Shown: positions 1 through 8,173, counted from the first letter of the stretch. The stretch is 64,000 nucleotides of DNA from Streptomyces sp. NBC_01298 (GCF_035978755.1 NZ_CP108414.1:7254001-7318000); one strand, 5' to 3'. Notes: a model not told the origin generated them from the sequence alone. A program made the numbers and translations.

Positions 1-867
1 GCGATCTTCGCGGGTGACCACGGCGTGCACGCCCAGGGGGTCACCCCGTGGCCGCAGGAGGTCACCATGCAGATGGTGGCCAACTTCCTGGGCGGCGGCG
101 CGGTGTGCAACGCGTTCGCCAACCAGGTGGGCGCCGAGGTCTGCGTGATCGACGTCGGCGTCGCCGGCGACCTCCCGGCCACGCCGGGCCTGCTGCCGCG
201 CAAGGTCCGCCCGGGCACGGCCGACCTGTCGGTCGGCCCCGCGATGACCCGCGAGGAGGCCGTCGCGGCCATCGAGGTGGGCATCGAGACGGCCCGCGAC
301 CTGGTCGCGGCGGGCAACAAGGCCCTCCTGACGGGCGAGATGGGCATCGCCAACACCACGGTGTCGGCTGCCCTGATCTCCGTCTTCACCGGGGTGGACC
401 CGGGCGAGGTCACCGGGCGGGGCACGGGCATCAACGACGAGACGCACGCCCGCAAGGTCGAGGTCGTGCGGCGCGCCCTGGAACTCCACCAGCCGGACCC
501 GGCGGACCCGATCGGCGTCCTGGCGGCGATCGGCGGCCTGGAGCACGCGGCGATCGTGGGCCTCCTCCTCGGTGGAGCCTCCCTGCGGACCCCGGTGATC
601 CTGGACGGCGTCAGCGCCGGCGCGGCCGCGCTGGTGGCCCGGGCGATCGCCCCGGAGTCGCTGTCGGCGTGCATCGCCGGACACCGCAGCGCGGAGCCGG
701 GCCACGTGGCCGCCCTGAACAAGCTCGGCCTGCGCCCGCTGGTCGACCTGGACCTGCGCCTCGGCGAGGGTACGGGGGCGCTGCTGGCGCTGCCGCTGGT
801 GCAGAGCGCCGCGCGGGCGATGCACGAGGTGGCCACGTTCGACTCGGCCGGTGTCACGGAGAAGTAG
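1..867 (+). CDS. cobT: Nicotinate-nucleotide-dimethylbenzimidazole phosphoribosyltransferase, 5' end missing
   Basis: CobT makes alpha-ribazole phosphate from nicotinate mononucleotide and dimethylbenzimidazole in cobalamin nucleotide-loop assembly (cytoplasm). The reading frame is already open at base 1, so the start lies upstream of the window; 288 residues are visible. They open with IFAGDHGVHAQGVTPWPQEV, a family signature near the N-terminal third, and include NKALLTGEMGIANTT, the GRGTGI loop and the C-terminal LGEGTGA stretch, whose glutamate I take to be the catalytic base known in the family. The end is intact. A siroheme/precorrin-2 methyltransferase follows in the same orientation about 420 bp downstream, so corrin biosynthesis is the local theme. 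Identity is very secure; only the N-terminus is unknown. Confidence 0.96.
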   Translation, partial: AIFAGDHGVHAQGVTPWPQEVTMQMVANFLGGGAVCNAFANQVGAEVCVIDVGVAGDLPATPGLLPRKVRPGTADLSVGPAMTREEAVAAIEVGIETARDLVAAGNKALLTGEMGIANTTVSAALISVFTGVDPGEVTGRGTGINDETHARKVEVVRRALELHQPDPADPIGVLAAIGGLEHAAIVGLLLGGASLRTPVILDGVSAGAAALVARAIAPESLSACIAGHRSAEPGHVAALNKLGLRPLVDLDLRLGEGTGALLALPLVQSAARAMHEVATFDSAGVTEK

Positions 868-921
868 CCGGGCTGCGGGGCCGGCGCCGGGGACGACACC
901 CCACCCCGTCCCCGACACCTA

Positions 922-1018
922 ATCCAGCCCCTCCGGCCACATTCAGCCCCTCCGGCGTTTGAGGAGCGGGGGCCCGGGGGCGGAGCCCCCGGTTTCGGGA
1001 AGGGGCGGGGTGGGGAAA
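922..1018. repeat. Copy 1 of a dispersed intergenic repeat (CTCAAACGCCGG family)
   Basis: The stretch carries two CAGCCCCTCCGG blocks, the core CCGGCGTTTGAGG and the outer GGTTTCGGGAAGGGGCGGGG. The same core recurs near 32.5, 42.6 and 49.8 kb, always between genes. The rest of the gap to base 1285 is G/C-rich with local short hairpins, and I see no credible gene in it. Confidence 0.7.
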
Positions 1019-1285
1019 GCCCCGCAGGGCCCGGCCGTACCGCGTCGGCCTCGCAGCCACTCCCGGCGGGAGCCCGCGTCCGGCCGGGTGATCATGGGGC
1101 GGCAGCCCCGTGGCCTGGGGCGGAGCCGGTGCTCCGCAGGGCCGGGGGATCGGCCCCCGGGGCGACCACCGCGCAGGTGGGTCGTATCGTGGACCCCGGA
1201 CGGGCCACCGCACGTCACCGCCCGATCAGCCGCTCCAGCGACGCAGCGGCCCGCCGTCACCGCCGCATCAGGAGCCGCAACCGCC

Positions 1286-2506
1286 ATGGGACACCCGGCA
1301 CACCCCGCCTACCCCGTCGGACTCCGCCTCACGGGCCGCCGCGTCGTCGTGATCGGCGGTGGCCAGGTCGCCCAGCGCCGGCTGCCCGCGCTCATCGCGG
1401 CCGGCGCCGACATCGTCCTGATCTCCCCCTCCGCGACCCCCTCCGTGGACGCCATGGCGGAGACCGGCGAGATCCGCTGGGAGCGCCGCCGCTACGCGGA
1501 CGGTGACCTGGCCGGCGCCTGGTACGCCCTGGTCGCCACCCGGGACCGTGCCGCCAACGACACCGCCTCCGCCGAGGCCGAGCGCGAGCGCGTCTGGTGC
1601 GTTCGCGCCGACGACGCCGAGGCCGCGAGCGCCTGGACCCCGGCCACCGGCCGGGTGGAGGGCGTCACCGTCGCCGTACTGAGCGGCAACGACCCCCGCC
1701 GCTCCGCCGCCGTCCGCGACGCGGTCGTCGAGGGGCTGCGGGACGGCTCCCTGACCGCCGCCCGCCCGCACACCCCCGGCGTGTCCCTCGTCGGCGGCGG
1801 TCCCGGGGACCCGGACCTGATCACGGTCCGCGGCCGCCGCCTCCTGGCCGAGGCCGACGTGGTCATCGCCGACCGGCTCGGCCCCCGCGACCTCCTCGAC
1901 GAGCTCCCGCCGCACGTCGAGGTCATCGACGCGGCGAAGATCCCGTACGGCCGTTTCATGGCCCAGGAGGCCATCAACGAAGCGCTCATCACGCACGCCA
2001 AGGCCGGCAAGGCCGTGGTGCGGCTCAAGGGCGGGGACCCGTACGTCTTCGGCCGCGGCATGGAGGAGCTCCAGGCCCTCGCCGAGGCGGGCATCCCCTG
2101 CACCGTCGTGCCCGGCATCTCCAGCTCCATCTCGGTGCCCGGCGCGGCCGGCATTCCGGTCACCCACCGGGGCGTGGCCCACGAGTTCACCGTGGTGAGC
2201 GGGCACGTCGGTCCCGACGACCCGCGCTCGCTGGTGGACTGGGCCTCGCTGGCCAAGCTCACCGGCACCCTGGTCATCCTGATGGGCGTCGACAAGATCG
2301 GGCTGATCGCCGAGGCGCTGGTCCGCCACGGCCGTCCCGCCGACACCGCCGTCGCCGTCATCCAGGAGGGCACCACCGCCTCCCAGCGCCGCGTGGACGC
2401 CACCCTGGCGACCGTCGGCGAGACCGTGAAGGCCCAGGAGGTCCGGCCGCCCGCCGTCATCGTGATCGGCGACGTGGTGAAGGTCCACCGGCCCGAGGCC
2501 GACTGA
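1286..2506 (+). CDS. cobA: Bifunctional precorrin-2 dehydrogenase-like/uroporphyrinogen-III C-methyltransferase (CysG-type)
   Basis: A two-domain protein of 406 residues. Residues about 15-155 are a Rossmann domain (VVVIGGGQVAQRR) like the NAD-binding part of siroheme synthase. Residues about 165-406 are a SAM-dependent uroporphyrinogen-III methyltransferase, with GGGPGDPDLITVRG, RLKGGDPYVFGRG and PGISSSISVPGAAGIPVTHRG. It should convert uroporphyrinogen III to precorrin-2 and possibly oxidise it to sirohydrochlorin. The N-terminal half is about 50 residues shorter than in E. coli CysG, mainly in the dimerisation part, although an Asp pair (RADDAE) sits where the catalytic Asp is expected. 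ATG 1286 is chosen because AGGAG lies 11 nt upstream; the open frame extends further back but through repeat DNA. Whether the dehydrogenase half is active is uncertain. Confidence 0.92.
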   Translation: MGHPAHPAYPVGLRLTGRRVVVIGGGQVAQRRLPALIAAGADIVLISPSATPSVDAMAETGEIRWERRRYADGDLAGAWYALVATRDRAANDTASAEAERERVWCVRADDAEAASAWTPATGRVEGVTVAVLSGNDPRRSAAVRDAVVEGLRDGSLTAARPHTPGVSLVGGGPGDPDLITVRGRRLLAEADVVIADRLGPRDLLDELPPHVEVIDAAKIPYGRFMAQEAINEALITHAKAGKAVVRLKGGDPYVFGRGMEELQALAEAGIPCTVVPGISSSISVPGAAGIPVTHRGVAHEFTVVSGHVGPDDPRSLVDWASLAKLTGTLVILMGVDKIGLIAEALVRHGRPADTAVAVIQEGTTASQRRVDATLATVGETVKAQEVRPPAVIVIGDVVKVHRPEAD

Positions 2507-2573
2507 CAGCCCCGCAATCCCGCAACCCGGCAGAGCCGTTGGCACCGCACCCAGGACAAGGCAGTATCACCCT

Positions 2574-3386
2574 GTGGCTGATCTCATCACCGTCGAGGAC
2601 CCCGACGACCCGCGCCTGCGCGACTACACGGGCCTGACCGACGTAGAACTCCGGCGCCGGCGCGAGCCCGCGGAAGGTCTCTTCATCGCCGAAGGCGAGA
2701 AGGTGATCAGACGCGCCAAGGACGCCGGGTACGAGATGCGCTCGATGCTGCTCTCCGCCAAGTGGGTCGACGTCATGCGCGACGTCATCGACGAGCTCCC
2801 GGCCCCGGTCTACGCCGTCAGCCCGGAGCTCGCCGAGCGCGTCACCGGCTACCACGTGCACCGCGGCGCCCTCGCCTCCATGCAGCGCAAGCCGCTGCCG
2901 ACGGCCGAGGACCTGCTCGCCACGACCCGGCGCGTGGTCATCATGGAAGCGGTGAACGACCACACCAACATCGGCGCCATCTTCCGCAGCGCGGCCGCCC
3001 TCGGCATGGACGCGGTCCTGCTCTCGCCCGACTGCGCGGACCCGCTGTACCGGCGCTCCGTCAAGGTCTCCATGGGCGCGGTGTTCTCCGTCCCGTACGC
3101 CCGGCTGGAGGCCTGGCCCAAGGGCCTGGACTCGGTCCGCGAGGCGGGCTTCAAGCTGCTCGCCCTCACCCCGCACCAGAAGGCCTCGCCGATCGACGTG
3201 GCGGCTCCTCAGGACCTGGAGCGGGTCGCGCTCATGCTCGGCGCGGAGGGGGACGGGCTGTCGACGCAGGCACTGGTCGCGGCCGACGAGTGGGTACGGA
3301 TTCCGATGGCGCACGGGGTGGACTCGCTGAACGTGGGCGCGGCCGCGGCCGTCGCCTTCTACGCGGTGGCCGGCGGCCGCTCGTAG
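2574..3386 (+). CDS. TrmH/SpoU-family RNA 2'-O-methyltransferase
   Basis: A 270-residue protein with an N-terminal substrate-binding part (about 1-105) and a C-terminal SPOUT knot. Visible motifs are NDHTNIGAIFRSAAALGMDAV (N-x-G-x-x-R), MLGAEGDGLS and the closing IPMAHGVDSLNVGAAAAV, which carry the SAM-binding trefoil and the conserved Arg and Asn. It would methylate a ribose in rRNA or tRNA; the target cannot be told from sequence. GTG 2574 is preceded by a weak purine stretch. It stands alone 67 nt after cobA and ends at a strong hairpin, so it is probably monocistronic or the end of the cobA transcript. Confidence 0.9.
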   Translation: MADLITVEDPDDPRLRDYTGLTDVELRRRREPAEGLFIAEGEKVIRRAKDAGYEMRSMLLSAKWVDVMRDVIDELPAPVYAVSPELAERVTGYHVHRGALASMQRKPLPTAEDLLATTRRVVIMEAVNDHTNIGAIFRSAAALGMDAVLLSPDCADPLYRRSVKVSMGAVFSVPYARLEAWPKGLDSVREAGFKLLALTPHQKASPIDVAAPQDLERVALMLGAEGDGLSTQALVAADEWVRIPMAHGVDSLNVGAAAAVAFYAVAGGRS

Positions 3387-3398
3387 GGCTCCTCGAAC

Positions 3399-3444
3399 AC
3401 CTGGGCCCCGCCGCCCGGCATCTGCCGGATGGCGGGGCCCAGGT
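3399..3444. terminator. Hairpin terminator after the SpoU methyltransferase gene
   Basis: A perfect 14-bp stem, ACCTGGGCCCCGCC (3399-3412) against GGCGGGGCCCAGGT (3431-3444), with an 18-nt loop, starts 12 nt after the stop codon. There is no long U-tract, which is usual for Streptomyces terminators. Confidence 0.75.
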
Positions 3445-3458
3445 GCTGCCGGACGCCC

Positions 3459-3637
3459 CTAGGGCCTGTCGTCAAACTCCCGTCGTCGCGCGTCGCGCGG
3501 CCGCGCGGCGTCCGGTGCGTGCTCTCGGCGTGTCGGGCGGAAGGCCGCGTACTGGACGTACCCGGCCTTCCGCCCGGTGCGGCGAGAGCGCGTGCCGGGC
3601 GTCGCGCGGCAGGCGGGAGTTCGACGACAGGCCCTAG
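3459..3637. mobile_element. Foldback MITE-like element bounded by CTAG
   Basis: The element begins CTAGGGCCTGTCGTCAAACT and ends as the near-perfect reverse complement (GACGACAGGCCCTAG). The arms also pair through the interior, with GGGCGGAAGGCCG against CGGCCTTCCGCCC around a short centre at about 3551-3562; the left arm has about 15 extra bases. It codes for nothing. CTAG at both edges fits insertion by an IS5-type transposase (4-bp target), which is an inference. The right-hand CTAG (3634-3637) supplies the stop codon of the kinase gene. Confidence 0.7.
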
Positions 3638-4890
3638 AGCTTCTGGGCCAGTGCGATGCCCAGCGCCACGAGCAGGGTCACCACGACGAAGACGATCAGG
3701 CGCTGGCGCATCAGCTTGGGGTCGGGCCGTACCGGCCGCCGCCCCGTGCCCGTCGTACGGGGAGCCGGGCGGCCGCCCGTACGTCCGGCGGTGGAGCCGG
3801 GTCCCCGTGAGCCGGTGCCCCGGGGGGACGAGGGCCGCGAGTCCGGGCCGCCGCGCTGTCCCTGTCCCTTGGGCTGCGCCCGGCCCTGGCCCGCTCCGGT
3901 TCCGCTGCCCGGACGTCCCGGGACGGGAGTGCCGGCGGTACGGCGCTCCGTGCGCTGCTCGGCGTACCCCTCGTGGTCCTCGACGTAGCCCTCGGGCAGC
4001 CGGCCGGTCGGCCGTTCGGCCGCGCGCGCCCGCTGCGCCGGCGGGCGGCTGTCGCCCATCCCGTGGGCCTCGCGGGCCGCGATCTCCTTGAGCCGCATCG
4101 ACAGCTGGAGCGTGGTCGGCCGCTCGTCGGGATCCTTCGCCAGGCAGGCCCGTACGAGGGGTGCGAGCGCGTCCGGAACACCCTGGAGATGGGGCTCCTC
4201 GTGCACCACGCGGTAGAGCATGACCTCGGAACTGCCGTGTCCGAAGGGGGAGTCGGCGGTGGCCGCGTAGGCGAGGGTGGCGCCGAGGGAGAAGACGTCG
4301 GTGGCGGGGGTGACGGCGGCGCCGCGCACCTGCTCGGGCGCCAGGAAGCCGGGGGAGCCGACGGCCGTGCCCACATGGGTCAGGGTGCTGGCGCCGGTGG
4401 CCCAGGCGATCCCGAAGTCGATGATGCGCGGGCCCTTGGGCGACAGCAGGATGTTCGAGGGCTTGAGGTCGCGGTGGACCACCCCGGCCTCGTGCACGGC
4501 GACCAGGCCCTCGGAGAGCGCGGCGCCGATCGCGGCGATGGCCGAGGCCGTCAGGGGACCTTCCTCGGCGACCTTGTCGTGCAGGGAGGGGCCGGGTACG
4601 TACTGCGTGGCGAACCAGGGACGCTCGGCCTCCAGGTCCGCGGCGACCAGGCGCGCGGTGCACCCGCCGCGGATCCGCCGGGCGGCGGAGACCTCGCGGG
4701 CGAAGCGCGAGCGGAACTCCTGGTCCTCGGCCAGGTCCGGCCGGATCACCTTGAGCGCGACGCGCTGTCCGCGCCGGTCGGAGCCCAGATAGACGACGCC
4801 CATGCCACCGGCGCCGAGGCGCCGGTGCAGTCTGAACGAGCCGACGACACGCGGGTCCTCGCGCCGGAGCCGCATCATCGCCATGTCCAC
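3634..4890 (-). CDS. Serine/threonine protein kinase with C-terminal membrane anchor
   Basis: An eukaryotic-type kinase of 418 residues. The kinase domain (about 18-280) has the glycine loop GAGGMGVVY, the ATP lysine in VALKVI, the catalytic HRDLKPSNILL, DFGIAW and an activation segment ending in GFLAPEQ. A Pro/Arg/Gly-rich linker of about 110 residues follows, then one membrane span (LIVFVVVTLLVALGIAL) with only about three residues beyond it, so there is no extracytoplasmic sensor domain. The start is GTG 4890 or the ATG two codons later. It is transcribed away from the small membrane gene at 5.4 kb. Its TAG stop is formed by the CTAG at the edge of the foldback element, so the original C-terminus may have been different. 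Substrate unknown. Confidence 0.93.
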   Translation of the reverse strand: MDMAMMRLRREDPRVVGSFRLHRRLGAGGMGVVYLGSDRRGQRVALKVIRPDLAEDQEFRSRFAREVSAARRIRGGCTARLVAADLEAERPWFATQYVPGPSLHDKVAEEGPLTASAIAAIGAALSEGLVAVHEAGVVHRDLKPSNILLSPKGPRIIDFGIAWATGASTLTHVGTAVGSPGFLAPEQVRGAAVTPATDVFSLGATLAYAATADSPFGHGSSEVMLYRVVHEEPHLQGVPDALAPLVRACLAKDPDERPTTLQLSMRLKEIAAREAHGMGDSRPPAQRARAAERPTGRLPEGYVEDHEGYAEQRTERRTAGTPVPGRPGSGTGAGQGRAQPKGQGQRGGPDSRPSSPRGTGSRGPGSTAGRTGGRPAPRTTGTGRRPVRPDPKLMRQRLIVFVVVTLLVALGIALAQKL

Positions 4891-5437
4891 CCCGCTGACC
4901 GGTCGTCCTGTTGACGTGGCACAGCTTACGGACCATCCGGCATGCGCGCTCAGAGGCCGCGCCCTCGCCGGGGGATTCGATTGTCAGTACGGGGCGGTCC
5001 ACTTGGGGATTCACCGAACCACCGGTAGGACGCATGTGCGGAGCGGGGTGGCCCCGTCAAGCCGGGCCGTTACCAAGGGAATTGGGGTTCGGGGCGGGAC
5101 GGCGGGGGAGGGATGGCCGGGAGGGCGGCCGACTCCGCCCGGTTGATCTTGGGACCGCCTGGTCGGCGGCCGAACGTGTGCGGTGAGTGACGGAAGTGAG
5201 CGAAGTCACCACGCTCTGGTCATCCCCTCCGGGAAGACCCTCAGAGCGCGCGGGGGATCTCCACCCAGGGGAGTACGCGATAGGGGGACCCCTCATCCTC
5301 CTGGAGGCCAGGCAATGGGTACGAAGGCATGAGGCCAGGAGCCCTCGCCGCGCCTAGTGTTGAAGCAAGCGGCGGGTGGAGAACACTCGTCCCCCGAGGT
5401 CACAAACCCGCCGCTGCCAAACGACAGGGAGAGGACC
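4891..5437. other. Intergenic region between divergent kinase and small membrane gene
   Basis: About 550 bp with no convincing gene. It must hold the kinase promoter and that of the downstream small gene. The only clear structure is a 10-bp inverted repeat, AGCGGCGGGT (5368-5377) and ACCCGCCGCT (5406-5415), in the likely leader of the small gene; it could fold in the mRNA 22 nt before the start codon. Confidence 0.5.
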
Positions 5438-5623
5438 ATGGCGGACATCGCACGGCAGGGACGCAAGGCATTCGCGTTCAACGGCCATGAGTCCGGTCGT
5501 CGCCACCCACTGGTGGCCGCGGCCATGGTGCTCCCCCTGGCCGCCCTCCTGCTCTTCGTCTTCGGAGGCTTCGACCAGGTGGTGGCACAGGCGTCGTCCG
5601 TGAGCGTGATGCTGGGGCGCTGA
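5438..5623 (+). CDS. Small single-span membrane protein
   Basis: A 61-residue protein: a basic N-terminus (MADIARQGRKAFAF), a Gly/Arg/His stretch, one hydrophobic span (LVAAAMVLPLAALLLFVFGG) and a short tail. ATG 5438 is chosen because AGGGAGAGG ends 2 nt before it; the frame is open further upstream but without an SD. A strong hairpin terminator follows at 5715. I do not recognise a family. It looks like one of the small conserved membrane proteins of streptomycetes, and no function can be assigned. Confidence 0.7.
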   Translation: MADIARQGRKAFAFNGHESGRRHPLVAAAMVLPLAALLLFVFGGFDQVVAQASSVSVMLGR

Positions 5624-5714
5624 GCGGCGCCCCGGGCCCAGGAGAGCGGCCTGGGCCGGGACTGTCACCGGCCGAACCCCGTGGGGACGGGGGAGCGGTC
5701 GACGGACGGCAGGT

Positions 5715-5762
5715 GAAGGGTGCTGCGCGCACGGCTGGGGAGCCGGACGCGCAGCACCCTTC
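5715..5762. terminator. Terminator hairpin
   Basis: GAAGGGTGCTGCGCG (5715-5729) pairs perfectly with CGCGCAGCACCCTTC (5748-5762), 15 bp, followed by TTC. It ends the small membrane gene transcript. The rest of 5624-5983 contains no gene I can support. Confidence 0.8.
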
Positions 5763-5983
5763 TTCATGCCCTCCCCTTCTTCACGCGGTCCTCGCACCGC
5801 TCAGCGCTGGCGCGCTTCCCGGGCGTCGGGCCGCTGCGCCGGACTCCGTCCGGCTGGTGTCCGGTGGCGTCCGTCTCCGTGGCGTCCGTCCGGCGGTACC
5901 GCCCCTGCCGCGCGCGTCCGCCCTGCGTACGCTCGTCCCGAGGAGCACCCGCCCGGGGTGCGGAGCGCGGGGAGAGCCGAGGC

Positions 5984-7192
5984 GTGGTTCCGCTGGAGCG
6001 AGTGAGCGCGGCCGAACTCGCCGCGTACGCCGGTGCGGCGCGGTACGTGCTCCTCGCGGACCGCGACGACGGCACCGTGGTCCGCTGCGGGGACGTGGTG
6101 GCCAAGGCCCACGCGGGCGACAGCGATCCCGACGCCCTGGCCGTACGGATCCGCGTGGCCGGCGACCCGGCGCTGGCCGGGGTGCTGCTGCCCCCGCTGC
6201 GCACCGGCCTGGGCCTGGTCGGCTCCCGGCCCGTCTCCCTGTGGCCCTACGGTGCTCCGGTCGCTCCGGACCGCCCCGAGGAGGCTCCCTGGGAGCAGGC
6301 CGCCGAACTCCTGGCCGCCCTCCACCGGACGCCGCTCCACCACCTCCCGTACCCGGTCCCGCCGATGCGCGGCCCGGCCAAGCTCGCCCGGGCCCTGCGC
6401 CGCCTCGACGCGGCGCACCCGCCCGAGGCCCCGGTCCTGATGGGGCACGCCGTGCCGGGACGGCCCGCGCCCTCGGGCCCGGAAGCCGGCGACCCGAGCG
6501 GCGGGCGGCGGGTGGGCCCGGCCGGGGAACGCGCCCCCGGCCACGGCCGGGACGCCGACCGTGGCTCCGGGGACGGGCCGACCCGGACCGGGGCGGCCGC
6601 CGCGCTCCCCGCCGGGCCGTCCTCCGGCCGGGCCGACCGAGCCCGTCGCGCCGTTCTGTCCATCCCCAACGGGCAGGCGGTACCGGCCGGGCAGGACGCC
6701 GACGCCGCGGAGCTGGCGCGGCTCGTACGGGCCGCCGCGGCCACGCTCCCCGGGTGGGCCCGGGGGGAGGGGCCGCCGCCGTCCGGCGGGGCGCTGTGCC
6801 ACGGCGACCTGCACCTCGGGCAGCTGGTCCGGAGCCCCGCCGGGGGCTGGCGGCTGATCGACGTGGACGACCTGGGCCTGGGCACGCCCGCCTGGGACCT
6901 CGCCCGCCCCGCCGCCTGGTACGCGGCCGGGCTGCTGGACACCGGGACCTGGCTGCGCTTCCTCGACGCCTACCGGGCCGCCGGCGGCCCCGCGGCCGGT
7001 GCGCCCGGAAGCGACCCCTGGCCGGAACTCGATCTCGCGGCCCGCGCGCTCACCGTGCAGACGGCCGCCCTGGCGCTCGCCAAGGCCGCCCACGAAAGGC
7101 GCCGACTCGACGACGTGGAGCGGCTGATGGTGGAGGCCTGTGCCCGAATTGCGTCCCTCCCGCCCGACTTGGAGCCGACGGCTCCGTCGTAG
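5984..7192 (+). CDS. Aminoglycoside phosphotransferase-fold protein
   Basis: A 402-residue APH/choline-kinase-like protein. Catalytic motifs are in the C-terminal half: LCHGDLHLGQL (about 270-280, the HGDxHxxN-type loop, with Gln in place of the usual Asn) and RLIDVDDLGLG (metal-binding Asp). The N-lobe carries the ATP-lysine candidate in VVAKAHAG. Between about residues 150 and 230 there is a Gly/Arg/Pro-rich, low-complexity stretch absent from ordinary APH proteins. GTG 5984 is favoured: GGGGAG sits 9 nt upstream and homology-like sequence starts here, although the frame is open back to 5720. Acceptor substrate unknown; nothing indicates true antibiotic resistance. The next gene starts 66 bp downstream. 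Confidence 0.85.
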   Translation: MVPLERVSAAELAAYAGAARYVLLADRDDGTVVRCGDVVAKAHAGDSDPDALAVRIRVAGDPALAGVLLPPLRTGLGLVGSRPVSLWPYGAPVAPDRPEEAPWEQAAELLAALHRTPLHHLPYPVPPMRGPAKLARALRRLDAAHPPEAPVLMGHAVPGRPAPSGPEAGDPSGGRRVGPAGERAPGHGRDADRGSGDGPTRTGAAAALPAGPSSGRADRARRAVLSIPNGQAVPAGQDADAAELARLVRAAAATLPGWARGEGPPPSGGALCHGDLHLGQLVRSPAGGWRLIDVDDLGLGTPAWDLARPAAWYAAGLLDTGTWLRFLDAYRAAGGPAAGAPGSDPWPELDLAARALTVQTAALALAKAAHERRRLDDVERLMVEACARIASLPPDLEPTAPS

Positions 7193-7257
7193 GGTGAGCC
7201 TCACGCCACCGGGTACGCATCCGGTGGCGACGCGAACGGCGAGGAGTTGATCCGGTC

Positions 7258-7578
7258 ATGCAGTGTCCGAAGTGTCACGCGATGATGCACACGTACAACC
7301 GCAACGGTGTCCAGATAGAGCAGTGCAGCGGTTGCCGCGGCATCTTCCTGGACTACGGCGAGCTGGAGGCGCTGACCCGCCTGGAGTCCCAGTACACCTC
7401 CCAGTACGGCCAGGTCCCGCCCCCCGCCGCCCCTCCGGCCCCGGCCCCCGCCGCGTACCCGCAGCAGCACGCCGCCCCCGCGCCCGCCTGGGGCGCCCCG
7501 CAGCACGGCGGCTACGGCCACGGCCACGGGCACGGCCACCGCAAGGGCGGCTTCGGCCGGATGCTCTTCTCCTCCTGA
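7258..7578 (+). CDS. TFIIB-type zinc-ribbon protein with His/Gly tail
   Basis: A 106-residue protein. Residues 1-45 form a zinc ribbon (CPKC ... CSGC) followed by GIFLDYGELEAL, the standard zf-TFIIB family pattern. A Pro/Ala-rich linker leads to a GHGHGHGHRKGG tail that could itself bind metal. Start ATG 7258 follows GAGG 13 nt upstream. The role of this family is unknown; it is usually a stand-alone small protein. A strong hairpin separates it from the convergent tRNA operon. Confidence 0.88.
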   Translation: MQCPKCHAMMHTYNRNGVQIEQCSGCRGIFLDYGELEALTRLESQYTSQYGQVPPPAAPPAPAPAAYPQQHAAPAPAWGAPQHGGYGHGHGHGHRKGGFGRMLFSS

Positions 7579-7592
7579 GCCCGAACACGCGA

Positions 7593-7622
7593 AAGCCCCG
7601 GCCGTGGGAACGGCCGGGGCTT
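7593..7622. terminator. Bidirectional terminator between zinc-ribbon gene and tRNA operon
   Basis: AAGCCCCGGCCGT (7593-7605), GGGA loop, ACGGCCGGGGCTT (7610-7622): a 13-bp perfect stem sited between convergent transcription units, so it can serve both. Confidence 0.85.
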
Positions 7623-7631
7623 CCGGACTGC

Positions 7632-7706
7632 TGGTGCGCGATACTGGGATTGAACCAGTGACCTCTTCCGTGTCAGGGAAGCGCTCTCCCGCTGAGCTAA
7701 TCGCGC
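7632..7706 (-). tRNA. tRNA-Val(GAC), CCA encoded
   Basis: Read on the minus strand it starts GCGCGATTAGCTCAGCGGGA. The anticodon loop is CTGACAC with GAC, the T-arm GGTTCAATCC is intact, and the 7-bp acceptor is GCGCGAT/ATCGCGC with A73. TGG at 7632-7634 encodes the 3' CCA. Last gene of the tRNA operon. Confidence 0.95.
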
Positions 7707-7760
7707 GAGACCACGTTCACGGTGCGAACACCGCAGGTGGTAGGTGTGAAGCATACTGCG

Positions 7761-7832
7761 TGCGCGATACTGGGATTGAACCAGTGACCTCTTCCGTGTC
7801 AGGGAAGCGCTCTCCCGCTGAGCTAATCGCGC
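7761..7832 (-). tRNA. tRNA-Val(GAC), second copy
   Basis: Identical in its 72 nt to the copy at 7635-7706 but without encoded CCA, so the 3' end must be completed by the CCA-adding enzyme. Confidence 0.95.
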
Positions 7833-7851
7833 GGGGATCCTTGCGGACCAG

Positions 7852-7923
7852 TGGACGATACTGGGATTGAACCAGTGACCTCTTCCGTGTCAGGGAAGCG
7901 CTCTCCCGCTGAGCTAATCGTCC
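7852..7923 (-). tRNA. tRNA-Val(GAC), third copy with different acceptor stem
   Basis: Same body and GAC anticodon as the two neighbouring copies, but the acceptor stem is GGACGAT/ATCGTCC. The compensating changes keep all seven pairs. No encoded CCA. Confidence 0.95.
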
Positions 7924-7924
7924 T

Positions 7925-7998
7925 TGGAGGTGGAGACGGGATTTGAACCCGTGTAGACGGCTTTGCAGGCCGTTGCCTCGCCTCTCGGCCACTCCACC
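7925..7998 (-). tRNA. tRNA-Cys(GCA), CCA encoded
   Basis: Minus strand GGTGGAGTGGCCGAGAGGCG..., anticodon loop CTGCAAA with GCA, acceptor GGTGGAG/CTCCACC and discriminator U73, typical of tRNA-Cys. TGG at 7925-7927 encodes CCA. It is one base away from the third tRNA-Val. Confidence 0.95.
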
Positions 7999-8045
7999 AT
8001 GGAGCAAGAGCAGGGGGTCCTCGGGAAGATGATCCCCCACTTCAG

Positions 8046-8118
<73 letters not shown>

Positions 8119-8173
8119 AGGTCACCGTGTTCGCTCCGGGGTCTTGCCCCTTCGCTCCCTGGCGACGAGTTGA

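Noticed and set aside
1018..1285. Possible cobalamin riboswitch upstream of cobA (GCAGCCACTCCC...GGGAGCC)
   Set aside because: The B12-box and the conserved GGTGNNA...GCCACTG core are not present; only G/C-rich hairpins are.
959..1285. Longer N-terminus for the cobA product
   Set aside because: The extension reads through repeat DNA; the SD site and domain start support ATG 1286.
4891..5437. Several small open frames in the kinase upstream region
   Set aside because: They lack SD sites and G/C third-position pattern in a single frame, and overlap each other on both strands.
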